From contig CAMWKC010000131.1 of the NCBI GenBank assembly GCA_947174735.1, forward strand, positions 1 through 6,362: a DNA stretch of 6,362 bases, given 5' to 3'. Both the position numbers and the translations under genes were made by a program. Position 1 is the stretch's first letter; each line of letters begins with the position of its first letter. Positions 1 through 6,362 of the stretch are shown here, piece by piece. The notes beneath the pieces are model-generated. The model saw only the letters and a program-made list of their open reading frames with translations. It was not told the origin of the DNA and ran no database searches. The DNA is from an uncultured Porphyromonadaceae bacterium (GTDB taxonomy: Bacteria > Bacteroidota > Bacteroidia > Bacteroidales > Muribaculaceae).

Positions 1-760
1 GCATCACTCTGGCCAGAATAGCAAATATGCGCACGGCTATTTCGGCAATCTTTTTTAATGTGCTTTCGACATTGGTAGAAGTGTCGGAGACAGTCTGAAT
101 ACCTTCACTTTCTTTAAACGAATCGGTAACAGTACGTCCGATGTTGTCGATTGTCGGGGCCTTGCCCATCATCTGCATTCGCTGCAGAGGGGACCTGGCC
201 TCAGGTACGACAATCCATAGGATAAGATAAATAATAGAGAGGGGAAATACTGAAGAGAACATAGAGCCGACAGTGACTATCGGAGCAAAACACAGGGCTA
301 TAATAATAAGACGAATCCAGGTGACATCTACTCCGGTGTACCATGAGAGACCCATGCAGACGCCTCCGAGCATACTGCCCTGCGGGTCACGGTAAAGTTT
401 CTTCTGTACCTTGACAGGAGGAACGTATGGCGGGGGTACGGGACGACATTCAACAGTGACTTTCTCCTCATCCGAATTAAGGTCAAATTCCTCGGATACT
501 TCGAGCATCTCTTCCGGGCGACCTATACGGGCAATAATAGCTTCAACGTCCCGGAGGGTGATAACATTCTGGCCTCCCTCAATAAGCTGGGCAAAAATTT
601 CGGCTATTCGTGCTTCAATGTCAATGATGAGTTCCTGTCCCTCGTCATTACGGCCAAAAGCGTGTTGAAGAGTGTCGAGGTAATCACTAAGCAACATATA
701 GGCATCGTTGTCAATGGTAAATACATTGCCAGCGATATTGATGTTTAAAGTCTGTTTCAT
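1..760 (-). CDS. PspC-domain inner-membrane protein, C-terminus cut by the left window edge
   Basis: The frame is open from the ATG at 758-760 to position 1, giving 253 visible residues and no stop. Residues 1-118 are a soluble, acidic N-terminal region starting MKQTLNINIAGNVFTID, which resembles the N-terminus of Bacteroidetes PspC-domain proteins. The PspC domain follows at about 120-187: KKLYRDPQGSMLGGVCMGLSWYTG leads into two hydrophobic helices at about 148-165 and 169-186. A third hydrophobic stretch begins at about 238 and runs off the window, so further membrane segments are likely. PspC proteins are inner-membrane components linked to envelope stress in proteobacteria; the Bacteroidetes versions are poorly characterised. 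The start lies 11 bp after the padR-like stop, so the two are almost certainly cotranscribed, a common PadR-PspC pairing. The exact function and full length are unknown here. Confidence 0.9.
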   Translation of the reverse strand, partial: MKQTLNINIAGNVFTIDNDAYMLLSDYLDTLQHAFGRNDEGQELIIDIEARIAEIFAQLIEGGQNVITLRDVEAIIARIGRPEEMLEVSEEFDLNSDEEKVTVECRPVPPPYVPPVKVQKKLYRDPQGSMLGGVCMGLSWYTGVDVTWIRLIIIALCFAPIVTVGSMFSSVFPLSIIYLILWIVVPEARSPLQRMQMMGKAPTIDNIGRTVTDSFKESEGIQTVSDTSTNVESTLKKIAEIAVRIFAILARVM

Positions 761-771
761 TTTACCATGTC

Positions 772-1131
772 TTATTTGTCCGTATCTGATGTCGGAGTAG
801 GATTGCGAAAGTGATTTACGGTATGTTGTATTTCATCCCATGCTTCGGACATAACAGAGAGTGTCTCACGACCGGCAGGGGTAATAAAGTAGTATTTACG
901 GGGAGGACCTTTTGGAGATTCTTCCCATTCATAGTTTAGTTTTTCTTCTTTGCGCAGACGATTCAGGAGTGTGTAGAGGGTGCCTTCGACAACAATCAGG
1001 TTAGCCTTCTGAAGATGATTGATTATGTCGGAGGGATAGGCACGCCTTGTGGAGAGAAAGAGCAAGATGCAGTATTCCAGAATGCCTTTGCGCATCTGTG
1101 CGCGAATATTATCTTTATTGATTTGATTCAT
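772..1131 (-). CDS. PadR-family transcriptional regulator
   Basis: This 119-residue protein is a small winged-helix repressor of the PadR family. MRKGILEYCILLFLS (about 13-27) forms the first helices. SDIINHLQKANLIVVEGTLYTLLNRLRKEEKL (34-65) covers the recognition helix, and the wing with GPPRKYYFITPAGRE lies at 75-89. A C-terminal helix at 90-108 would serve dimerisation. The family signature is usually GTLYPLL; here the proline is a threonine (GTLYTLL). The frame stays open upstream to an ATG at 1299, but that extension overlaps the preceding barrel gene and has no PadR similarity, so MNQINKDN at 1131 is the sensible start and fits the family length. The stop is 11 bp before the PspC-domain gene. 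PadR proteins typically repress their own operon, so the PspC gene is the likely target; the inducer is unknown. Confidence 0.93.
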   Translation of the reverse strand: MNQINKDNIRAQMRKGILEYCILLFLSTRRAYPSDIINHLQKANLIVVEGTLYTLLNRLRKEEKLNYEWEESPKGPPRKYYFITPAGRETLSVMSEAWDEIQHTVNHFRNPTPTSDTDK

Positions 1132-1179
1132 GGAGTTGTCATTTATCTCAAGAGAAGGAGGAGGTATAGCTGCAAGACT

Positions 1180-1196
1180 TAAACCGTATAGGTATA
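1180..1196 (-). promoter_or_regulatory. Imperfect inverted repeat upstream of the PadR gene, possible operator
   Basis: Read on the minus strand, this is TATACC-TATAC-GGTTTA, a 6+5+6 inverted repeat with one mismatch, in the 76-bp gap between the broken barrel gene and the PadR gene. The half-site AGGTATA (plus-strand reading, 1190-1196) recurs in direct orientation at 1162-1168, 28 bp away. PadR regulators commonly bind inverted repeats near their own promoter, so this is a candidate autoregulatory site. I see no clear TAnnTTTG promoter box in this gap, so a separate padR promoter is not supported. AT-rich 17-mers can be palindromic by chance, so this is tentative. Confidence 0.3.
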
Positions 1197-1207
1197 AATC
1201 GGAGAAA

Positions 1208-3484
1208 TCAGTTAGCAGATGAATTATTTCCACCGGCCTTGACACCATCATCATTGGAAGAGGCAGCCGTCTGTTTAACATCTGCGCGGAGCTTGCCAAG
1301 ACGGAGCGTGAGACTTAGGACGGCGCGCCATTGTGAATGACGGCTGCGATAAGTTGTCACGAGATTGTCAGCCGTCTGACTACCATGATAGGTCTTATGA
1401 GCCGGAAGAAAATTGGAAGCTGATAAACTGACAGTGAGCATATCGTTTTTAAGGAAGGCACGTGAAGCATTGAGAGAGTAATAATACCACGATGAACCTT
1501 TATCCTGCAATGAGAAGCCCGGTGAACCATAGCCTCCGTAAGCACTGAACCTCAGACGGCATGGAAGAGTATAGTTCCAGTCAATGTTAAAATTCCCTCT
1601 CCAACCGGCTTTGGAATCTCGCTTGTCATTCCAATCCATAACGAAATGTTCCCAACTGATTGTACCTGAGAACCCGGCTTGCATACTGTTAGTTATGCTC
1701 CAGTTGAGATTGGCCTGAAGATTGAGATTATCGTGTCGGCCTATATTGGCATAGGTTGAGTTAACAATATTGTCTTTAAGGAAGATTATATCGTAAATCT
1801 CGTTTGCACTATGGCTCCACTGACCGCGTAGGCGTACACCGAGTGCTCCTGCGTAGTTGGTGTATGCCAGTGAAGTCTGATGGTATTTTTCACTTGTGAG
1901 GTCCGGATTACCATACTGTACGGTATTAGTACTCATAGTGTTGTGGAAAGGGTTCAGGTACCACAGGCCCGGACGCCAGATACGCAGGTTGTAAGCCAGA
2001 CGTAGTGCCGAGGCATCAGCCAGATTATAACTTACTGAAGCGTTGGGAACTAAATCGTGTAGTATAGTAGTGAAGTCAGAAAATGAGCCGGTATGGAATT
2101 TCATACCCATGTGAGTATATTCATACCGCAGACCTGCTTCGACACTAAATTTGTTCCAGCCTCCTTTATAAGAGCCGTAAAGAGCACCGATATCCTGAAA
2201 CTGACTTATGTCGGAGGTCTGGTCCGGGGCTATGGTCATTTCATTGTCAGTCTGGCCATATAGAGTGTTGTTAAGACTGGAGGCGGGGCGCATGTTAAAT
2301 TTACCGCCAAATTCTATAGTCTGTCGCTCGGTCAGTGGGTTAGAGTAATCAAGCTGCCATGTGTGACCACGCGAATATTGTGCCGAAGTTATACACTGCC
2401 ACGGGGTGGAGATTGTAAAATTATCTTCATCGAAGGAGTGTGCCCATGAATCACTATGATCACGGCCGAAATTAAAGTAATATGTTGCTACAATGTGATG
2501 TCCCTGCCGACCGAAAGTATGCTGGTAAGATAAAGAAGAGCCTAACCACAGACCCTTATTGTCGGAGTTGTCGTAACGGTTATAAGTCCATACAGGTAAG
2601 CCTGCCACATCAGTCATGGATATAGTCTGAGGAGAACATGAACTATAGGTATTGTTACCCAGATTGGCGGATACGGTAAAAAGGTTAAGTGTATCCGGTT
2701 CCCATGACAGGCTGAAATTACCTCCTGTATAGGAATAGTCGAAATCATTTGTAGATGTCTGGCGTTGTGTACGGTTTGTCTCTGATGTTAGATTCTCGAT
2801 AGTCTGTTCATTTTCTGTCGAGGAATTCCAGAGATTTTTCATACTGTAGATATTGAGAGAGGCCGTTACATTACGTAGTTTGGAGAGTATATAGCCGGAG
2901 CCGCTTAGCTGACCTCGTCCGATTGTACCTGATATGCTTGCCGAGTAACCTTCGAGACGTTGTTTTTTGGTAGTGATAAGATTGAGTATACCGCCTGAAC
3001 CTTGTGCATCTTATTTGGCACCTGGTTCGTTAAGTACTTCAATCTTTGTGACGCTGTTGGCAGGCATTGATTTCAGAATTGTGGACACATCGCCTCCTGA
3101 GATCATAGGGTCTTCCTTACCGTTGACAAGGATTTTGAAATTAGACTGACCGTTGAGTTTGATGTTATCCTCGCCATCGACCGTGACCGAGGGGACTTTG
3201 CGAAGCATCTCGAGGAGGGAATTGGAAGTTGCTTCGGGGTCTTCTTCGACATTGTAAGTAAGATTGGCTCCGTCGCTTGTGACGAGTGGCTTACGGGTGG
3301 TGACTATTACTTCATCGAGGTTTGTGAAGTCATAGCCCGGCAGGGAGTCGAGAATCGCCTCTGCTACTGAGTCAGTTGGCACTTCAGTCGCTGCTGTGGG
3401 GACAGAGCCGGCGGCTGAATAAGTGGCCAAAGTACAAGTGAGCATAACGGCCGGAATAGCAAGGATAACAAAACGTGAAGTCAT
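1208..3484 (-). pseudogene. TonB-receptor-like outer-membrane beta-barrel protein, interrupted by one in-frame stop
   Basis: This gene would encode 758 residues but for a TAA at codon 158 (3011-3013). Reading is in the same frame on both sides, with 157 codons before the stop and 600 after, and no other defect down to the TGA at 1208-1210. Residues 1 to about 25 form a signal peptide (MTSRFVILAIPAVMLTCTLA). LDEVIVTTRKP at 56-66 resembles a TonB box, and a plug domain covers about 66-175 (LLEMLRKVPSVTVDGEDNIKL, VNGKEDPM, KIEVLNEPGAK). The rest is a beta-barrel rich in aromatic residues, with motifs such as YEYTHMGMKFHTG, LRLAYNLRIWRPG and NPDLTSEKYHQTSLAY, ending LGKLRADVKQTAA plus a Gly/Asn/Ser tail. 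This matches the Bacteroidetes outer-membrane beta-barrel family (OMP_b-brl_3 type). The upstream gene is its paralog. As read, only a secreted plug fragment would be made. Fragment 1208-2842 has its own ATG but no signal peptide. A sequencing error or strain-specific mutation is possible. Confidence 0.88.
3011..3013 (-). other. In-frame TAA replacing a conserved plug-domain tyrosine codon
   Basis: On the minus strand the context is GCC AAA TAA GAT GCA. The paralog at the aligned position reads GCT AAA TAT GAT GCC, encoding AKYDA (Tyr149). One T-to-A change in the third codon position therefore explains the interruption. There is no indel, homopolymer run or repeat unit at the site, so it does not look like a slippage switch. 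Downstream codons continue as DAQGSGGILNLITTKKQ, matching the paralog's DAEGSAGIINLITIRKQ. Confidence 0.9.
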
Positions 3485-3530
3485 AATACTGCGGGAGTTA
3501 ATGAGATAGAGAACTTACGGAGCAGAGCTC

Positions 3531-3670
3531 CGGGCGGAAACCAGCTTCGCGCTGCCGGAGGCTTAGGCTTTGGGTGAGCAAGGCTTCGGGCGGAAACCAG
3601 CTTCGCGCTGCCGGAGGCTTAGGCTTTGGGTGAGCAAGGCTTCGGGCGGAAACCAGCTTCGCGCTGCCGG
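3531..3670. repeat. 56-bp tandem repeat, 2.5 perfect copies, between the two barrel genes
   Basis: Copy 1 (3531-3586) and copy 2 (3587-3642) are identical over all 56 bases. A third copy is exact for 28 bases (3643-3670) and then diverges about 5 bp before the stop codon of the upstream barrel gene. A degenerate edge, GAGCAGAGCTC against GAGCAAGGCTT, sits at 3520-3530. Each unit contains CAGC-TTCGC-GCTG, a short hairpin, and three copies of AGGCTT. The period is not a multiple of three and the array lies between two stop/start boundaries (gap 3485-3675), so it is not coding. It would be transcribed as part of a two-barrel mRNA. Perfect identity suggests recent expansion and variable copy number. 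I recognise no transposase, spacer pattern or named repeat family. Confidence 0.95.
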
Positions 3671-3675
3671 GGAGC

Positions 3676-5943
3676 TTACATGCCGGTGGAACCGAGGCCA
3701 CCTTTACCGCCGGTGTTGACGGCATCGTCATAGTCGAGTTCGGCAGCAGTTTTGCGTACCTGTGATTTAAGCTTGCCGAAATTCCATGATATGTTGAGGC
3801 CTACAGACCAGTTACGGTTGGTCCATGTGTTACGAACTGCGGTATTATCGGTCCATGTGTATGTCTTGAATGACTGTGAACTCTGGAGGAAAGAATTAGC
3901 GTTAAGTGAGAGACGTAGAGATTTGTCGGCAAGCAGAGACTTGGATATAGCGAGTCCGTAATAATACCAACCGTCGGAGTAGCCCTGTAGATTAATATTA
4001 CGGAATGACTGACCGCCATAAGCTGATGCCTCCCAATTATGTGGTAAGGAATAATTCCAATTAGCACTCCAATTACCTCCCCAACCTGAATTATGCAAGG
4101 ATGCGGTAGGTGCAGAGAGGTCTATATAGTCAAGGCGTCCATTCAGGACAAGGCGCATGCCGTGTAGTACAGACCATGTAAGGAAGCCATTGAGTGAAGT
4201 GCGTGTGCGGCGACCGAGGTTAGCGTATGTTACGTTGCGTACATTATCTTCCATATAGGTAAACTCGGAAATGGTGTTGTTGCGCATAGAACACTCAATA
4301 CCGATGCTACCGCCTACAGTACGTCCGAATGAGCTGTAGGTCAGCGATACTTTGTTGCTTCGCTCACTACGGAGATCGGGATTACCGAATTGTACCATCT
4401 GTGAGCCGAGGGTTTGCCGGAACGGATTGACCTGATTGATAGATGGGCGTGATATACGCATCTGATAGGCCAGACGTAGACTGGTAGCCATGTTGAAATT
4501 GTAACTTAAAGCTGCGTTAGGCACCACATCGTTAAGGTGTGTCGTAAAATCGGGAATTTCACCGACATGATAATCTATACCCATGCGGGTATGCTCGTAG
4601 CGCAGACCTCCCTTTACTGAAAAGGCATTGAAACGACCTGTGTATGAAGCGTAAGCAGCATATATGTCGACATTTTGCCGGAGATCGGTGTAACTGTCAG
4701 GATTCCATACGGCTGAGGCTTCATCAGGGCCATTCCATATAGCACCTATCGAGGAGTTAGGTCGCCATATAGCTTTTAGACCGGTCTCGATAAGATGGTG
4801 CTCACCACCGAGGGGATTGGAGTAGTCGATTTGTGCTGTATGTTCGCGGCTGTAAGCTGTGGTGAGAGAACGCTCGAAGATATTCGGAGTGTAAAAATCT
4901 ATCATGTCGCGGTAGGTCATGACGAGATCAAAAGGCTTACGGCCGTAATTGAATCGGTAGGAAAAGATAAGGTTATGAGCAGGATTATCGTCAAAAGAAT
5001 GTTGGAATGAAGCATTAACCGAAGCATCGGTATGTTTCATAGCGCCATCGATAGCACGGTTATAGGACCAACGTGTGATACCTGCTATATCTTTCATATC
5101 GACTGATTCCTTGAGATGGTCGATATTACCGTTGACATTGGAGAAGTTAATACCTAAGGTGAAAAGATTTGAAGAGTTAGGTTCCCATGACAGATTGCCG
5201 TCTATACCGGTATAGGCAAATTTGATGTACTGCTCCATTCGTGAAGTCATGAGTCTATCTGTCGAGGAAGAGAAGTTTTCAGTCTCATTATGCTGTGAGG
5301 AGTGCATTGCGCCGAAAGCCGAACGGGCATGTACAGCCTGAAGTGAAGCTGTGACATTACGTTGTTTGGTAAGGAAATAAGCAGAACCCATAAGCTGTCG
5401 ATTGGAAATACCTGCTGTTAGTGAGCCGGAATAACCGGATTGTTTCTGTTTGCGTATAGTGATAAGATTAATTATGCCTGCTGATCCTTCGGCATCATAT
5501 TTAGCACCCGGTTCGTTGATGATTTCGATTTTTGTTACTGATTCAGCGGGCATAGCTTTAAGGACAGTAGAGGCATTCGCAGTGAGTGCAGGGTCTTCAC
5601 GGCCGTTAACATAGATTTTGAAGTCGGATTCGCCTAAGAGCTGTATGTTATCCTGGCCGTCAACAGTTACCATAGGTACTTTGCGTAACATATCAAGCAC
5701 AGAACTGCCTTTTGCAGCTGGGTCATCATCGACGTTGTAAGTTGTGGTAGCGCCGTCAGTCTGTATGACAGGGCGTTCGGATGTGACAACGATTTCGTCA
5801 AGCATGTCATAGGTGGCGCCTATGATGGAATCGTTAGCTTGTGTAGAGGTTTCAGTCTGCGCCAATACAGAGGCGGTAGTGAGCGATAAAGGCATTATTA
5901 AAGCCATCATCAGAGCTCTGTTGGTGAAAAAAAGTTCGGACAT
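3676..5943 (-). CDS. TonB-receptor-like outer-membrane beta-barrel protein
   Basis: This intact 755-residue protein belongs to the Bacteroidetes outer-membrane beta-barrel family related to TonB-dependent receptors. A signal peptide covers 1 to about 28 (ALMMALIMPLSL, then ASVLA before Gln29). LDEIVVTSERP at 48-58 resembles a TonB box. The plug domain spans about 58-165, with VLDMLRKVPMVTVDGQDNI, YVNGREDP and KIEIINEPGAKYDAEGSAG. From about 170 the chain is alternating, aromatic-rich beta-strand sequence. It includes YEHTRMGIDYHVG, LRLAYQMRISRP and FGNPDLRSERSNKVSLTY, and ends ISWNFGKLKSQVRKTAAELDYDD with a Gly-rich tail. Many relatives carry a carboxypeptidase-regulatory-like domain before the plug; here the plug follows the signal peptide almost directly. 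It likely sits in the outer membrane; substrate and TonB dependence are unknown. It is the first gene after the promoter at 6034-6065. The start at 5943 is supported by the signal peptide; no Shine-Dalgarno is visible, as is usual in this phylum. Confidence 0.93.
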   Translation of the reverse strand: MSELFFTNRALMMALIMPLSLTTASVLAQTETSTQANDSIIGATYDMLDEIVVTSERPVIQTDGATTTYNVDDDPAAKGSSVLDMLRKVPMVTVDGQDNIQLLGESDFKIYVNGREDPALTANASTVLKAMPAESVTKIEIINEPGAKYDAEGSAGIINLITIRKQKQSGYSGSLTAGISNRQLMGSAYFLTKQRNVTASLQAVHARSAFGAMHSSQHNETENFSSSTDRLMTSRMEQYIKFAYTGIDGNLSWEPNSSNLFTLGINFSNVNGNIDHLKESVDMKDIAGITRWSYNRAIDGAMKHTDASVNASFQHSFDDNPAHNLIFSYRFNYGRKPFDLVMTYRDMIDFYTPNIFERSLTTAYSREHTAQIDYSNPLGGEHHLIETGLKAIWRPNSSIGAIWNGPDEASAVWNPDSYTDLRQNVDIYAAYASYTGRFNAFSVKGGLRYEHTRMGIDYHVGEIPDFTTHLNDVVPNAALSYNFNMATSLRLAYQMRISRPSINQVNPFRQTLGSQMVQFGNPDLRSERSNKVSLTYSSFGRTVGGSIGIECSMRNNTISEFTYMEDNVRNVTYANLGRRTRTSLNGFLTWSVLHGMRLVLNGRLDYIDLSAPTASLHNSGWGGNWSANWNYSLPHNWEASAYGGQSFRNINLQGYSDGWYYYGLAISKSLLADKSLRLSLNANSFLQSSQSFKTYTWTDNTAVRNTWTNRNWSVGLNISWNFGKLKSQVRKTAAELDYDDAVNTGGKGGLGSTGM

Positions 5944-5993
5944 CTTGGGTTAAGGTGATGTAGTTAGAAATAGAATGGTGTGTATTTTTCAAT

Positions 5994-6030
5994 CGTGTGA
6001 GCCGGCAGATGAGAAACTGCCTTAATCACG
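5994..6030 (-). promoter_or_regulatory. Hairpin in the 5' leader of the first barrel gene
   Basis: On the minus strand GGCAG (6021-6017) pairs with CTGCC (6008-6004) around an 8-nt loop, and GTGA (6029-6026) can pair with TCAC (6000-5997) outside it. The structure falls at the very 5' end of the predicted roughly 85-nt leader, just downstream of the promoter. Such 5' stems can protect an mRNA or be part of regulation, but nothing in it identifies a known riboswitch or binding site. Confidence 0.4.
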
Positions 6031-6033
6031 CTG

Positions 6034-6065
6034 CAAAGTTATAACAAAGAATAGTACTATGCAAT
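6034..6065 (-). promoter_or_regulatory. Bacteroides-type promoter for the beta-barrel gene(s)
   Basis: On the minus strand the -7 box is TAACTTTG (6041-6034), an exact match to the Bacteroidetes TAnnTTTG consensus. A -33-like ATTG (6065-6062) lies 20 bp upstream, within the usual spacing. Transcription would begin near 6027-6030, leaving a leader of about 85 nt before the ATG at 5943. Surrounding DNA is AT-rich, including an A-run at 6076-6082. No comparable promoter was found in the gap before the second barrel gene, so this one probably serves both. Confidence 0.75.
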
Positions 6066-6113
6066 ACTTAGAACTAAAAAAATTAAACTATTTTGTTATG
6101 ATGAGGTACTTAG
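6065..6113. repeat. Direct repeat TACTTAG flanking the AT-rich upstream region
   Basis: TACTTAG occurs at 6065-6071, abutting the -33 box, and again at 6107-6113. The offset is 42 bp, which is close to four helical turns. The arrangement would suit a regulator binding one face of the DNA upstream of the promoter. A 7-bp match in AT-rich DNA can arise by chance, so this is weak. Confidence 0.2.
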
Positions 6114-6148
6114 TTAGGATGAATAATTATGACAGGGAGATAAAATAA

Positions 6149-6180
6149 TAAGAAGCCACTACAAAATGAGTGACTTCTTA
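6149..6180 (-). terminator. Rho-independent-type terminator of a gene beyond the right edge
   Basis: On the minus strand TAAGAAGTCACT (6180-6169) pairs with AGTGGCTTCTTA (6160-6149) around the loop CATTTTGT, giving a 12-bp stem with a single U-G wobble. It is followed by the T-rich tail TTATTTTATC (6148-6139). On the plus strand the wobble becomes an A-C mismatch and no T-tract follows, so it works best for leftward transcription. It would therefore end an unseen gene to the right and insulate it from the barrel promoter about 85 bp further on. Confidence 0.72.
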
Positions 6181-6199
6181 ACTTGGGTTATGGCGAGAA

Positions 6200-6362
6200 G
6201 GCAGCTAAAGCTGCCACACAGAACCAGAAGGCACAGGCTGGGGTAGTAGGGACTGGCAGGTATGGGTGTGGTGGGAAGGCAGCTAAAGCTGCCACACAGA
6301 ACCAGGAGGCACAGGCTGGGGTATACGGACTGGGAGGTATAGGCGGGAAGGGCAGCTGAAGC
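6200..6362. repeat. Palindrome-containing, G-rich intergenic repeat, at least 2 copies plus a third cut by the window edge
   Basis: Units begin at 6200, 6278 and 6351, so the periods are 78 and 73 bp. Each opens with a palindrome: GGCAGCTAAAGCTGCC in the first two, and GGCAGCTGAAGC at the edge. The next 27 bases or so (ACACAGAACCAG, one A/G change, then GGCACAGGCTGGGGTA) are nearly identical. The remaining G-rich part varies in sequence and length. Two minus-strand frames stay open to the right edge, one ending at the TAA 6188-6190 just before the terminator, so the 3' end of a gene cannot be strictly excluded. However, the 78/73 periods break frame between copies and the encoded peptide is low-complexity, so I read it as noncoding. 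Confidence 0.8.

Noticed and set aside
411..668. Plus-strand open frame of 85 codons
   Set aside because: Its Ser-rich sequence is the antisense shadow of the PspC-domain gene. The plus-strand frames at 2967-3149, 3752-3961 and 4795-5010 are likewise shadows of the barrel genes.
1132..1299. N-terminal extension of the PadR frame to an ATG at 1299
   Set aside because: It overlaps the end of the barrel gene and the intergenic gap, has no PadR similarity, and the family length fits the start at 1131.
3011..3484. A genuine short standalone secreted protein
   Set aside because: Homology to the paralog continues in the same frame directly after the stop, so it is the front part of an interrupted gene.
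3420..3484. Lipoprotein signal in the interrupted barrel protein (Cys17)
   Set aside because: The residue before Cys is Thr rather than Gly, Ala or Ser, and the family is outer-membrane beta-barrel with a normal signal peptide.
3531..3670. CRISPR array
   Set aside because: The repeats are directly abutting and identical with no unique spacers, and there are no cas genes.
3498..3731. Minus-strand open frame across the 56-bp repeats
   Set aside because: The period of 56 is not a multiple of three, so repeated copies are read in different frames, and it overlaps the real 3' end of the upstream barrel gene.
6200..6362. Integron attC-type site
   Set aside because: No paired RYYYAAC/GTTRRRY core sites or cassette layout are present; the palindrome is short and tandemly repeated.

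Overview
The window looks like chromosomal DNA from a Bacteroidales bacterium. The evidence is two outer-membrane beta-barrel receptors of the Bacteroidetes-type family, a Bacteroidetes-style PadR/PspC pair, a Bacteroides-type promoter (TAnnTTTG box with an upstream TTG box), and start codons without clear Shine-Dalgarno sequences. A Muribaculaceae-like origin is possible, but the sequence alone does not prove it. Every supported gene lies on the minus strand, so transcription runs from right to left.

Region by region, in transcription order. The right end (6200-6362) holds a G-rich 73-78 bp repeat with a perfect GGCAGCT/AGCTGCC palindrome and no convincing gene. It is followed by a minus-strand terminator (6149-6180) that closes a gene lying beyond the right edge. 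A promoter (6034-6065) and a roughly 85-nt leader with a hairpin precede the first beta-barrel gene (3676-5943, 755 aa, intact). A 191-bp gap filled largely by 2.5 perfect copies of a 56-bp tandem repeat separates it from a paralogous beta-barrel gene (1208-3484). That second gene is full length except for one in-frame TAA at codon 158, exactly where the paralog has a conserved tyrosine. It is followed, after 76 bp, by a PadR-family regulator (772-1131) and, 11 bp later, by a PspC-domain membrane protein that runs off the left edge.

The four genes are co-oriented. No promoter was recognised between the two barrel genes, so they may form one unit: two outer-membrane receptor-like proteins, an autoregulated-type repressor, and an inner-membrane envelope-stress-type protein. 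The link between the barrels and PadR/PspC is an inference from gene order. The most notable points are the single-codon interruption of the second barrel gene, the perfect 56-bp tandem array between the paralogs, and the second palindromic, G-rich repeat family upstream.
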